A stretch of DNA of 64,000 nt from Flavobacterium panacagri (lineage in GTDB: Bacteria; Bacteroidota; Bacteroidia; Flavobacteriales; Flavobacteriaceae), in NCBI RefSeq assembly GCF_030378165.1, contig NZ_CP119766.1:4588001-4652000 (forward strand), written 5' to 3'. Below, piece by piece: positions 8,616 to 16,961 of this stretch (position 1 is the stretch's first letter; the number at the start of each line of letters is the position of its first letter). Both the position numbers and the translations under genes were made by a program. A model generated the notes under the pieces. That model was not told the DNA's origin. It searched no databases and was given only the letters and a program-made list of their open reading frames with translations.

Positions 8616-8834
8616 ATGAAGAAGTTTACAATTAAGAAACAACAAGGCGATAACTGGCTGGTATCCCACAACGAGTTCCCGAAATTCAACTGTCTCTTTG
8701 AAGATAAAAAATTCAACTACCAGAGAACCATCACAGGATTGTCTGACCCCACGGGAAATCCAGAGGAAATCCAGCTGCTTGAGAAAATGGAAAAATGGCT
8801 CTCGCTGCACCACAGCGAAAAAATAAACGGCTGA
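8616..8834 (+). CDS. Conserved small hypothetical protein
   Basis: 72 residues starting M-K-K-F-T-I-K-K-Q-Q-G-D-N-W-L-V. An upstream in-frame ATG-like start would add 28 poorly compositional residues, so the M-K-K start is chosen. It is rich in aromatic and charged residues (N-E-F-P-K-F-N-C-L-F-E-D-K-K-F-N-Y-Q-R) and ends in a helix E-K-M-E-K-W-L-S-L-H-H. It has no signal peptide or membrane segment. I do not recognise a named domain. It converges on the receiver gene 8850-9386. Confidence 0.65.
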   Translation: MKKFTIKKQQGDNWLVSHNEFPKFNCLFEDKKFNYQRTITGLSDPTGNPEEIQLLEKMEKWLSLHHSEKING

Positions 8835-8849
8835 CACTTCTAAACCCCC

Positions 8850-9386
8850 TTAGGAGTCCCCTTGTGATATGTTCTTTTCTGAAACAAAAAATAATTTTCT
8901 GACCGGCCCCAATAAAGTTTTGGCCCAGTGAAGAAAAAAAACTTTCTTGAGCACCAGCACAAAGCCGGCAAAAGAACTCGGTTTCTGCACATAAAGGTCC
9001 GCCCCCTTCCCAAAGGCATCTTCAATATCCAAGGGATGGTCCCAGGTGGAGAGCATAACGGCCGGGATGTCCCGAAGCTCATCGTCTTTCTTTATTTCTT
9101 CCAGCGCCTGTTTCCCCTCCTTAACGGGCATATTGACATCAATAAAAATAATATCCGGATTGGGCTGGGAATCATCTCTCAAGCTATCCAGGAGCTGCTG
9201 CCCGTTCTCAACTGTAGTAACCTCAGAAGGGACATCGGTTTCCCCAATGGCATCAATAAACAATTCCTGGTCCTCGGTGTCATCCTCGGCCAGCAGGATC
9301 TTTACAGGCTCTTTTTCATTTTGCCCCTCAGGGGCCGTGCTGGAATTATCGGAACTTATCATATTGGAGCGGTTTTTACCTGTCAA
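8850..9386 (-). CDS. Stand-alone response-regulator receiver protein
   Basis: 178 residues with one receiver domain (about residues 27-150) and no output domain. Visible are the acidic pocket A-E-D-D, the phospho-acceptor aspartate in I-I-F-I-D-V-N-M-P, the switch serine in M-L-S-T-W and the lysine in V-Q-K-P-S-S. This is the Rcp1-like type used as a relay by sensor kinases. The C-terminal 25 residues are basic and hydrophobic and not part of the domain. The start may be the second methionine (9362). It lies about 560 bp downstream of the PAS kinase, with an unknown gene between. Confidence 0.88.
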   Translation of the reverse strand: MTGKNRSNMISSDNSSTAPEGQNEKEPVKILLAEDDTEDQELFIDAIGETDVPSEVTTVENGQQLLDSLRDDSQPNPDIIFIDVNMPVKEGKQALEEIKKDDELRDIPAVMLSTWDHPLDIEDAFGKGADLYVQKPSSFAGFVLVLKKVFFLHWAKTLLGPVRKLFFVSEKNISQGDS

Positions 9387-9531
9387 ATGTAGCGCAAAAA
9401 TGCTTAAAAGATTCCCATTGGCCGATAATATTGAAAGCGGCGGGATATCCGGCGCATAAGGGCTCCTCAGATCATCATTCCCTGTTGTGCATTATAAGGA
9501 AAAACGGTTTTCGGTTCTTTGGCGCCAAAAC

Positions 9532-9566
9532 AAAAAAATGCCCGCCTGGGTACAGCAGGCGGGCAT
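9532..9566 (-). terminator. Strong Rho-independent terminator
   Basis: On the minus strand, GCCCGCCTG...CAGGCGGGC with an intervening TGTACC loop is followed by ATTTTTTTG. It closes the 9601-9846 gene and isolates the receiver gene downstream. Confidence 0.8.
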
Positions 9567-9600
9567 GGGTAATAATCCTGGTCAAATTGAGTTAAGCCGG

Positions 9601-9846
9601 TTAATCTATTGTTATGGTCTCAGAGAGGTTCTCACTGCTGATAAAGGCCGCTATATATTGCCGCACTTCATTTTGTTTATCTGGCGGGGTCTCAAAAGTG
9701 TTGAGATGATACTGCTGGTCCTGGTCCATGATGTGGATAATCTCGGTATAGCCTTTTGAAATGAGGCTTCCTTTTAATTTAATTACCCTGAGCTGCTGGC
9801 GGGGTTCCAGATCCTTTTTCACCCTGAATCGTACTTGTTTGTGCAT
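9601..9846 (-). CDS. Unknown small protein in the sensor-kinase cluster
   Basis: 81 residues, mixed charge. It begins M-H-K-Q-V-R-F-R-V-K-K-D-L-E-P-R-Q-Q-L and has a middle D-Q-D-Q-Q-Y-H-L-N-T-F. No signal, membrane segment or known motif was seen. It is transcribed in the same direction as the histidine kinase 100 bp upstream and ends at a strong terminator, so it is plausibly the last gene of that transcript. The function cannot be inferred. Confidence 0.6.
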   Translation of the reverse strand: MHKQVRFRVKKDLEPRQQLRVIKLKGSLISKGYTEIIHIMDQDQQYHLNTFETPPDKQNEVRQYIAAFISSENLSETITID

Positions 9847-9948
9847 TGTAAAAAATTCCGTTTATAAACCGCTGTGATTATAAATCAAATATAGTGATTA
9901 AAAAGGCTGCCCGGTCATGCCTGAATGTTAAAAAATATCCCGCACGGC

Positions 9949-11457
9949 CTAAAGCGCAGTGCTTTGCTGCTTTAAGGGCAGGCGGACCGTAAAGACGGCC
10001 CCCTTGTCCTTTTCCCCTGATGCTGTGATGGTCCCCCCGTGGCGCTCCACAATCTTTCTGCAGAGTGACAGCCCAAGACCGCTGCCTTCGTACTGGTCCT
10101 TGGAATGAAGGCGCTCAAAGGCCGTGAAGATCCGCTCGCTGTATGCCTTATCAATGCCGATTCCGTTGTCCTCAATGCAGACCTGCACCAGATCCCCGCC
10201 GCTGCCCTGAACCAGACTGCTGCTGATAATGACCTTTGGAGGAATTTCCGCCCTTGAAAACTTAAGGGCATTGTGCACCAGGTTGTAGAAAAGCTGCTGG
10301 ATCAGGATCCTTGCCCCTTGAATCTCAGGGAGCTCAGAGCTGATAAGGACCGCATTTTTCTCCTGTATGACCAGCTCAAGGTCGGTCTTGATCCCTTCCA
10401 GGATCCTGTTAAGGTCAATGCGCTCAACGGGCTGTTTTTTCTTGTCTGCGGCGGAATACGCCAGTATGCCTTCAATGACATTCTGCATCCTGTGGACGGA
10501 ATGTTCGATCTTTCCCATATACCATTCCAGCCTCTGGCTAAACTCAGACTGCATTTCATCGCGCATCCGGCTGATAAAGGTTTTGACCTTGCGCACCGGC
10601 TCCCTGAGGTCATGGCTGACCAGATTGGCAAAATGCTGCAGATCGTCATTGGAACGCTGAAGCTCCTGGGTAGTTTCGCGGGCCTCTTTTCGAAGCTGCT
10701 CCTCCAGGGTCTTCCGGCGGTCTATATCCTCGATAATGCCGGTGATTTTAACCGGCTTCCCGTTCTCATCTCTGATTATTTTACCGGTGATATTGGTCCA
10801 TCGCAGCGATTTGTCCTCATTTATGATCCTGGCCTGATAGGAAATCACCCCGCTCTGCTGGGCATCAAGGTGGGCTTTCTCACGCACTGCTATATCATCG
10901 GGATGAAGCTTTGATATGATCTTTTCATTTGTAATGGTATCTTTTATATCCCAGATAGAACTGAAGTTGCCCGAAGTCGCTATGGACTGGGACAGCAGGT
11001 CTATTTCGTAGGTGCCCATCCCCGATGCCTCAACGGCCATGCGAAGCTGCTCTTCGGAACTCTGCACTTTTTCCTTTGCCAGATGAAGATCGGTGATATC
11101 CATCCCAGTGTTCATCACCCCATAGACAAGTTCCTGCTGATCGAAAAGGGGCATAAAGCAGTAATTGAAATAAAAAGTCTTCTGCTGCCCGTCAATTACA
11201 ATATCCACCCTTTTATCCTTGGCATGAAATGCGCTGCCGGTTCTATAAACCTCAAGGGCCTGTTCAAAAATGCGCTGCTTCCCAAGCTCGGGAAGCACCT
11301 CAATATAGCTTCGTCCAAGCACCTTATCGCCTTTGCCCCAGGTTTTTATCATCGCCAGATTGGCCAGTTCTATCTTTAATTCACTGCCGGTATACACCCC
11401 TATGGGCAGCGGGGCATTATCCACTATATCTCTTAAAAGCTGTAAAGTTCTTTCCAT
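9949..11457 (-). CDS. PAS-domain sensor histidine kinase
   Basis: 502 residues, soluble, no membrane segment. Order: a first PAS domain (about 5-125); a second PAS/PAC domain (about 135-250, ending G-I-I-E-D-I-D-R-R-K); a short coiled coil; a dimerisation helix with phospho-acceptor His282 in L-V-S-H-D-L-R-E-P-V-R-K; and a HATPase domain with N-L-V-H-N-A-L-K-F-S (N box), E-D-N-G-I-G-I (G1) and G-S-G-L-G-L-S-L-C (G2). All catalytic motifs are intact. The signal is unknown. It is flanked by two stand-alone receivers in the same direction, its likely phosphorelay partners. Third-position GC is much higher than in genes beyond 15 kb. Confidence 0.93.
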   Translation of the reverse strand: MERTLQLLRDIVDNAPLPIGVYTGSELKIELANLAMIKTWGKGDKVLGRSYIEVLPELGKQRIFEQALEVYRTGSAFHAKDKRVDIVIDGQQKTFYFNYCFMPLFDQQELVYGVMNTGMDITDLHLAKEKVQSSEEQLRMAVEASGMGTYEIDLLSQSIATSGNFSSIWDIKDTITNEKIISKLHPDDIAVREKAHLDAQQSGVISYQARIINEDKSLRWTNITGKIIRDENGKPVKITGIIEDIDRRKTLEEQLRKEARETTQELQRSNDDLQHFANLVSHDLREPVRKVKTFISRMRDEMQSEFSQRLEWYMGKIEHSVHRMQNVIEGILAYSAADKKKQPVERIDLNRILEGIKTDLELVIQEKNAVLISSELPEIQGARILIQQLFYNLVHNALKFSRAEIPPKVIISSSLVQGSGGDLVQVCIEDNGIGIDKAYSERIFTAFERLHSKDQYEGSGLGLSLCRKIVERHGGTITASGEKDKGAVFTVRLPLKQQSTAL

Positions 11458-11744
11458 GGCTGCAGTCTATTTTTAAAACGAATATACAGGTTTTTAATGC
11501 CCAGGATGTTACATGCAGCTTTAATATTATTCCACAATTTCCACCGCAGAGGCCTGCCTTTGTCTTTACTGCAGGCTTTAGGGGGAAGAAAACAGATAAA
11601 AAAAAACAGCCCAGGAAAAATGCACGGCGGCAAAATGCGGCACGGCGGCCTAAAAACGTAATCTTCCATTTTACACTTCCATCTGTTTTTTTTAAATGCA
11701 GTGCGGGCTGCTTTAAACCGCCGCCCGGATCAATTCAGGCCGCA

Positions 11745-12170
11745 TCAGCGCAAAAGCAGACCTCGGTCCGCCTGGGGATCTTCCCAGTCCATTTCCATTA
11801 TCCTGCGTATCAGGGATTTCAAATCCCCGTACAAGACGGGCTTGACGGCATAAGAATCTGCCCCCATACCAAGGGCACGCTCCACCTGGCGGGGATTTGC
11901 CGAGGTGGAAAAAATGATAACCCTGATGTCTTTTATATCTTCTCTGCCGCCGCGTATTTCTTTAAGGCATTCAAAACCATCTTTTAAAGGCATCTGCAGA
12001 TCAATAAGGATAAGGTCCGGGAGCGAGCCGGCCGGCGCAGAGAGGGCATCGGTCAGCGCTTTGCCGCTTTCAAAAAGCCTCAGGCCCTCCACAGGGAACA
12101 TCTCATAGAAAAGCTCGGCAAAAATTTCCCTGTCATCGGGATCATCATCGGCAAAATAGATATTTTTCAT
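11745..12170 (-). CDS. Stand-alone response-regulator receiver protein
   Basis: 141 residues from the start M-K-N-I-Y-F-A-D-D-D (ATG at 12168-12170). An earlier in-frame start adds 16 residues before the first beta strand and is less likely. Receiver features are A-D-D-D-P-D-D, phospho-acceptor Asp in L-I-L-I-D-L-Q-M-P, F-S-T-S and A-V-K-P. No output domain. It lies 287 bp upstream of the PAS kinase in the same direction; that gap holds nothing recognisable. With the receiver at 8850 it makes a three-part signalling cassette. Confidence 0.88.
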   Translation of the reverse strand: MKNIYFADDDPDDREIFAELFYEMFPVEGLRLFESGKALTDALSAPAGSLPDLILIDLQMPLKDGFECLKEIRGGREDIKDIRVIIFSTSANPRQVERALGMGADSYAVKPVLYGDLKSLIRRIMEMDWEDPQADRGLLLR

Positions 12171-12421
12171 AGTTTCTGGCACAATACGCCCCATTTTATC
12201 GGTAGGGCAGTTAAGCAATGTTCGAATTTAAAAAGTCATATCTAAAATCTATATTGACTTAAAACTTTAAAAATATCTGATTATGCAAAAGATTATTAAC
12301 AGCTCAATATACGCAATTTTCCCGGCCTGTGAAGAAAAACAGGCCCCTAACTGCAGCCAATACTGTTTCCCGCAGGGTTTTTAAGCCCCTGCTGCCTGCT
12401 GCCAGCCTGCGAAGAACCGTA

Positions 12422-12784
12422 TTAGAGGCCCCCGAATTTATTTTTATAGACATTGAGCTCCCTGTCGGTTTTTTCCAGCAGTTTCTCCAGAAGGGCAATT
12501 TTGTCCGTGTAGAGCGTGTTTAAAGCGCTGTGCTGCCCTGCAGCTGCCCTGCTTTTAAATCTGGGGTCCAGGTACCCGCTGATGTCAAAGCTTATGATGT
12601 TTCTCACATCCATTTCAAAGACTGCCGCAATTTCTTCCAGCTTTTCAAAACTCACACTGCTTGCGCCTTTTTCAATTTTGCTGTAGCCCGCCTGGGTCAT
12701 ATCAAGCCTTAAGGCCATATACTGCTGGGTGTAATTTTTAAGCTCTCTCAGCGTTTTTATATTCTCATTTATTCTGCTGTACAT
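12422..12784 (-). CDS. XRE-family helix-turn-helix regulator
   Basis: 120 residues from M-Y-S-R-I-N-E-N-I-K-T-L-R-E (ATG 12782-12784). The HTH spans about residues 8-62: Y-T-Q-Q-Y-M-A-L-R-L, then Q-A-G-Y-S-K-I-E-K-G and a third helix before M-D-V-R-N-I-I. The C-terminal third is a short amphipathic coiled coil (A-L-L-E-K-L-L-E-K-T-D-R-E-L) probably for dimerisation. Such single HTH proteins are common on mobile DNA as repressors. There is no obvious target beside it. Confidence 0.85.
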   Translation of the reverse strand: MYSRINENIKTLRELKNYTQQYMALRLDMTQAGYSKIEKGASSVSFEKLEEIAAVFEMDVRNIISFDISGYLDPRFKSRAAAGQHSALNTLYTDKIALLEKLLEKTDRELNVYKNKFGGL

Positions 12785-13359
12785 AAATTTGGATTTTACT
12801 GTGTTAGATTCACACCTCCGGTCGGGCATGCCGGATCAGAGATGACTGCAGAAAAATAATTCACGAATCTCTCCTGCAATAACAAATGTCGACCCTTTGG
12901 GCTGTTTTGCCATGTACATGCCCCAAAGGGTTTTAGCTGTCCCGAAAACAGACCCGCAGGCTCCAGAGCCAAAAACACTGCACCGGCGGCAGTGCGCTAA
13001 AAACAGCTATACGGGCCGGCTGCCAAAAACAGCTGTCTTTTTTTATTGAAAAATAAACAAAAAAATAGAATTTTCAGGATTATGAGCAGTCCATTATTTA
13101 TAATCGATGCTCTGCTGTTGGAAAAATTACGAAAATTATTAAAGGCAATTGATAGAAAAGCTGCACTATTTTATGCGTTCAGCGGGCAGAAAACAAATGT
13201 ATAGTAAAAATATTATATTTAATTAAATGCAATATGGGCCGCAGAAGACCAATTATGCCTTTAAACCTGCTTGCAAAAGTTAATAAAAGCATAATTTATT
13301 TATTTTTTCCCCTTTACCGCGTTTCAATAGACTACATTTGGATAAATTAAACAATTAAG
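12785..13359. other. Gene-free stretch with hairpin and cold-shock promoter
   Basis: 575 bp. At 12892-12934 there is a 10-bp perfect inverted repeat ACCCTTTGGG / CCCAAAGGGT with a short T tail, a possible terminator or attenuator on the plus strand. The sequence then falls from GC-rich to AT-rich. The last 30 bp carry the TACATTTG promoter element of the cold-shock gene. No gene is supported. Confidence 0.5.
13333..13340 (+). promoter_or_regulatory. Bacteroidota -7 element (TACATTTG) of the cold-shock gene
   Basis: TACATTTG matches the Bacteroidota TAnnTTTG -7 consensus exactly. It ends 19 bp before the ATG of the cold-shock gene. Confidence 0.65.
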
Positions 13360-13551
13360 ATGCAGGAAGGTACAGTAAAATTCTTCAATGAAGAAAAAGG
13401 TTTCGGATTTATAACGCCAAATAACGGAGGAAACGAAATTTTTGTCCATGTTTCAGGCCTATCGGAAAATATCCGTGAGAATGACCCGGTGAGGTACGAG
13501 GTAAAAGAAGGCCAAAAAGGGCCGAACGCAGTAAATGTAGTGAAAGCCTAA
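13360..13551 (+). CDS. Cold-shock domain protein (CspA family)
   Basis: 63 residues, the whole length being one OB-fold cold-shock domain. The RNA-binding motifs RNP1 (K-G-F-G-F-I, 13-18) and RNP2 (I-F-V-H-V-S, 27-32) are intact. The first aromatic patch G-T-V-K-F-F-N is also present. It probably binds single-stranded RNA or DNA as a chaperone. It is monocistronic, with its own -7 element and terminator. The leader is too short here to hold a long thermoregulator. Confidence 0.95.
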   Translation: MQEGTVKFFNEEKGFGFITPNNGGNEIFVHVSGLSENIRENDPVRYEVKEGQKGPNAVNVVKA

Positions 13552-13573
13552 TATACTATAAAAACCACTTTGA

Positions 13574-13606
13574 AAAAGCATCTGTACATCACAGGTGCTT
13601 TTTTTT
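13574..13606 (+). terminator. Terminator of the cold-shock gene
   Basis: Arms AAAGCATCTGT and ACAGGTGCTTT flank ACATC and are followed by a run of Ts (to 13606). Confidence 0.8.
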
Positions 13607-13639
13607 ATAAACCAATGCAGCAGCCATTTTCGATACTTG

Positions 13640-13996
13640 CTAGATTAATTTTTTAAGCATTCCCCCGAATATAAAACCATGAAAGGGAAGCACGCAATAC
13701 CAGTAGAGCCTGCCTATGAGCCCTCTGGGCTTAAAGGTTGCAGCCTGATATAAATCATTATTGACGATCTTAAATTCCAGCCAGGCCTCACCGGGCAGTT
13801 TCATTTCGGCGTATAAAATAAGTTTTCCCTCCGCTTTGTCCGCATACACCACACGCCAGAAATCCAGCGCATCCCCGGGATGAAGCTCATTTTTATGGGT
13901 CCTTCCCCTTCTAAGGCCCACACCTCCAAAAACCTTGTCGATAAATCCCCGCAGATCCCAGTGAACCAGGTACATCATTCCCTCCACTAATACCAT
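13640..13996 (-). pseudogene. DUF2867-domain gene fragment, N-terminal part missing
   Basis: 118 residues covering the C-terminal part of a DUF2867 domain: L-R-G-F-I-D-K-V-F-G-G-V-G-L-R-R-G-R, then G-D-A-L-D-F-W-R-V and A-E-M-K-L-P-G-E-A-W-L-E-F-K-I. Full members either have about 40 more residues of this domain or are fused to an N-terminal NAD(P)-binding domain of some 300 residues. Here an in-frame stop lies just upstream of the ATG at 13996, and no NAD-binding part is encoded beyond it. A 5'-truncated remnant is the simplest reading; a functional short form cannot be excluded. Confidence 0.6.
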
Positions 13997-14218
13997 TGAA
14001 AGGGATTACCTTTCTATGCAAAACGCAAACAAGTTTTTTCTAATAATTTAACGCGGCTATTGAGATTAAATTTGCCCTAATAATCCTCTACTTTAAAATA
14101 GATCTTTATCCTCCAGAAAAAAAGCCATATTTTGATTAACTTTTAGGCAAAATTTACTTTCAACTAGTTTTTTAAAACTGATTACCGGCAGATTACGTAT
14201 ATATCTTAAAAGTAAAAC

Positions 14219-14482
14219 ATGACTGCAAATTCATATCGTCTGCCATCGATCATATATAAATATCTTTTTATCAATGATGACCGCCCCATACCTTTTCAGG
14301 AGTTGTGCCTCTTTCTTTATAACCTGGGAAGCGACGCAGCTTTTTCCTTCGAAGCATTTTCTTCCGAAAAAGCCTACCAGACCCGCGTAATGGAAATTTT
14401 AATATTTCTTTCTGATATCAACCTGATTACTCTGGAACCGGAAACAGACGAAAGTTTTATTAACAAGATTTGCATGAACTAA
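14219..14482 (+). CDS. Unknown small protein
   Basis: 87 residues, starting M-T-A-N-S-Y-R-L-P-S-I-I-Y-K-Y-L-F. It is hydrophobic and aromatic but without a continuous membrane helix, and has an acidic C-terminal third. No motif recognised. The base composition is AT-rich, unlike the island to its left. It lies between the truncated DUF2867 gene and the IS6 element, ending 212 bp before the element. Confidence 0.5.
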   Translation: MTANSYRLPSIIYKYLFINDDRPIPFQELCLFLYNLGSDAAFSFEAFSSEKAYQTRVMEILIFLSDINLITLEPETDESFINKICMN

Positions 14483-14694
14483 TTTTCCCCATATAAAAAT
14501 GTAGTTAATCTCTTTACGACAGATAGCTTTAGGCATCTATTTCGAATATTAAAATCACCATTTAACAAATATTAAATCTGTATACTTCAGTTTGACATTC
14601 TCATTATCTGCTAAAGCTCACTGTTTTTATTTAATTTTACTTTCAACTGGTCCTACATTAAACATTATTCAATATGATGAAGAAAAAGTATAAA

Positions 14695-15467
14695 GGTTCT
14701 GTCGCATTTGGGACTAACTTTATCTTTATAATTTTAAACCGATCGAAAAATGAATACTAAAGGTCATTGTTATCCAAAGTCTATTATTCTGCAGGCAGTA
14801 TATTTTAAGCTTAGGTTTACTTTAAGTTATCGGGATGTTGAAGAGATCATGAAAATGCGAGGAGTTTCTGTTGATCATGCTACTATTCAGCGCTGGGTTT
14901 ATAAGTTTGCACCTTTGCTTGAGTCGGAGATGAAGAATAGAAAAGGAAGAGTGGGGACAAGCTGGAGATTAGATGAAACCTATATAAAAGTAAAAGGTAT
15001 TTGGTGTTATTTATATAGAGCAGTAGATAAATTGGGCAATACAGTAGACTTTCTTTTGACAAGAAAAAGACAGAGAATGAGCGCTCAGTCTTTTCTCATT
15101 AAAGCAATTAGTAATAACTGCCGGCCAAAAGTTATAAACATTGATAAAAGCGGTTCTAATACTGCAGCTGTCAAAGTCTATAACAAACGTTCGTTCTCAA
15201 AGATAAAAATCCGGCAGTGTAAATATCTCAACAATATTGTAGAACAGGATCATCGTTTTATCAAGTGGCGCATAAAAAACGGATTAGGCTTTAAAAGTTT
15301 TGAATCGGCTCGACGAACATTGAGCGGAATTGAAGTTGTGCATATGTTGAGAAAGAATCAGATGGTTAGTCCAGGGACAACTATGTTTAAATCATTCTGT
15401 AAATTGGCAGTTTAATTTTAAAATTGGTTAAATTTTTATATTTGATTCTGGCAGATGCGACAGAACC
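14695..15467 (+). mobile_element. IS6-family insertion sequence
   Basis: 773 bp bounded by inverted ends GGTTCTGTCGCATTTGGGAC (14695-14714) and, on the other strand, GGTTCTGTCGCATCTGCCAG. The first 13 bases are identical. The flanks are AGTATAAA (14687-14694) and GGTATAAA (15468-15475), matching at 7 of 8 positions. That fits the 8-bp target duplication of the family with one later change. One transposase gene fills it. The GGTTCTGT end is typical of IS6 relatives. Confidence 0.92.
14750..15415 (+). CDS. IS6-family transposase
   Basis: 221 residues, close to the usual 225-235 of the family, with no visible break. An N-terminal helix-turn-helix precedes a DDE catalytic core. The first Asp is in W-R-L-D-E-T-Y-I-K-V-K-G, the second in V-I-N-I-D-K-S-G and the Glu in N-I-V-E-Q-D-H-R-F-I-K-W-R. 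Followed by the conserved G-F-K-S-F-E-S-A-R-R-T-L-S-G-I-E. The enzyme appears intact and the element potentially active. Confidence 0.93.
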   Translation: MNTKGHCYPKSIILQAVYFKLRFTLSYRDVEEIMKMRGVSVDHATIQRWVYKFAPLLESEMKNRKGRVGTSWRLDETYIKVKGIWCYLYRAVDKLGNTVDFLLTRKRQRMSAQSFLIKAISNNCRPKVINIDKSGSNTAAVKVYNKRSFSKIKIRQCKYLNNIVEQDHRFIKWRIKNGLGFKSFESARRTLSGIEVVHMLRKNQMVSPGTTMFKSFCKLAV

Positions 15468-15972
15468 GGTATAAAACTACGTCAAAAATATTTGAATTAT
15501 AAAAAGTATTTAAGTTGGTTAAGATTTAAAATTTGAATGATTTTATTTGTGTGGCAGAATCGTAACACATGGCTATTGGAGTTACCTTCTTGTTTGCCGC
15601 AAAACTTAGGCGGTCTTATTAAAAGAGATATAATGACTTTCTTGGAGCTATACATTCAGCAAGATGGCGCCAAGTATCTTCAATTGGTGCCATTTTTTTA
15701 TTTATACGAACTAACTACGCTGAATTTTAATCATTTTTGCAATTATTTAATTTCTTTAAAATAATACTCAAATTAAGTAGCAACTGCAGCGGAGTACTAC
15801 TCAACTGCAGCCAAAAATTGATATATTCCTCAAAGTTTAATATCTACATTAAGGTCCTATTGAGATAAATAAATAAGACATTATTGAATTAACTTTTCAG
15901 AAGTACACAATTATCTTTTTTCTGAACTAAGTAAATCGAGGATATGCTAAGCGAAATTAGTATCACTTAGAA
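15468..15972. other. Gene-free stretch after the insertion sequence
   Basis: 505 bp. It holds the target-site copy (15468-15475) and one GGCGCC-type terminator-like hairpin (15664-15699). A 75-codon plus-strand frame across the hairpin has no credible start or family and is not annotated. The remainder is AT-rich and unassigned. Confidence 0.5.
15664..15699 (+). terminator. Terminator-like hairpin of the GGCGCC family, copy 2
   Basis: Arms ATGGCGCCAA and TTGGTGCCAT, one mismatch, followed by seven Ts. It is the same design as the hairpins at 6896 and 22551 but without the 116-bp repeat before it. Confidence 0.55.
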
Positions 15973-16884
15973 TTAAGATATTTTTAAGCTGGACCTCCTG
16001 AAATCCAAAGGTGAGATACTGGTGTGTTTTTTAAAATATTTTACAAAATAAGAATCATCACCAAAACCCAGACAATGTCCAATCTTACTGATAGTCCAAT
16101 TAGTATCAAGGAGCATTCTTTTTGCTTCTGTTATAATCCTTTCGCAGATAATCTCAGAAGGACTTTTATCTAATAATTGATTGGTAAGACCGGATAATGT
16201 TCTAGATGATATTTGCATAAATTCTGCATAATGGGAGACTTTAAGTTCTTTTTTATAATTTTCTTCTACTAGATTGATAAATTTTATTAATTGCAGCTGC
16301 TTTTTATCCTTAGGAGAAATCTGGTGCCCATTAAATGTACTTGCATTTTGCCATCTGTACTGAAGCTGAATAAGAAATGCTTTGAAGTAAGACCTTAAAA
16401 GCTCTTCATGGCTGGTTTGATTTTTATCTTCTAATTCATTTTTGATCAGCTGTAAATATTCTTCTAAAATAAAGGCATCATCTCCGGTAAGTGAACAAGC
16501 AGGCTGACTGTGACTATCCGGCAGGACGTGTTTCGAAAAAAAAGCAATATCCTTATTGTCCTGAATTAGAAATTCTTCATTAAACTGAATTAAAACTCCG
16601 CTGTAATTGGTATTTCTATCGAAATAATGAACATCATCATTAGTCAGAAAGAAAAGAGTATTCTGGTCAATATCCCAGGCTTTAAAATTAACAAAATAGC
16701 AGCCATTTCCCTTTTTAAACCAAATGATCTGATAGTGATTCGCGGCATGAGCTTTCCTTCTTTTTTTATCATATTTTTTTAAATAATTATCAATTTCGTA
16801 CACAGAAAACCTTGGCACATTATGCTGATATTGATTTAGATGATATTCAGCAGTATTATTGTCACTGTCGCTAATTCTTTGCAT
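15973..16884 (-). CDS. AraC-family transcriptional regulator
   Basis: 303 residues: an N-terminal cupin sensing domain (about 20-170) and a C-terminal AraC HTH (about 195-300) with Y-A-E-F-M-Q-I-S-S-R-T-L-S and the signature G-H-C-L-G-F-G-D-D-S-Y-F-V-K-Y-F-K-K. The signature reads I-S-P-L-D-F-R at the end, as expected. It lies 77 bp downstream of the alcohol-dehydrogenase-like gene on the same strand, at the end of the oxidoreductase operon. It could regulate that operon together with the TetR regulator upstream. The inducer is unknown. Confidence 0.9.
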   Translation of the reverse strand: MQRISDSDNNTAEYHLNQYQHNVPRFSVYEIDNYLKKYDKKRRKAHAANHYQIIWFKKGNGCYFVNFKAWDIDQNTLFFLTNDDVHYFDRNTNYSGVLIQFNEEFLIQDNKDIAFFSKHVLPDSHSQPACSLTGDDAFILEEYLQLIKNELEDKNQTSHEELLRSYFKAFLIQLQYRWQNASTFNGHQISPKDKKQLQLIKFINLVEENYKKELKVSHYAEFMQISSRTLSGLTNQLLDKSPSEIICERIITEAKRMLLDTNWTISKIGHCLGFGDDSYFVKYFKKHTSISPLDFRRSSLKIS

Positions 16885-16961
16885 TCGGATTGATTAAAAA
16901 ATTTATGATTGCCTGAGAGTAAAACCTGCATTAATCAATGAGATTTTACTCTCTGCATTTA

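Noticed and set aside
8928..9392. Overlapping plus-strand frames of 137-154 codons
   Set aside because: Antisense to the receiver at 8850-9386, which has all catalytic residues. No family similarity seen.
10273..10914. A 213-codon open frame on the plus strand
   Set aside because: Fully antisense to the kinase, whose motifs are all intact. A compositional shadow.
11229..11987. A 252-codon open frame on the plus strand
   Set aside because: It lies antisense to the PAS kinase and the receiver. Long antisense frames arise easily in GC-rich DNA, and its composition (Pro, Phe, Arg, Lys clusters) is not protein-like.
15537..15764. 75-codon plus-strand frame after the IS6 element
   Set aside because: It reads through a terminator-like hairpin and has no plausible homologue or start context.
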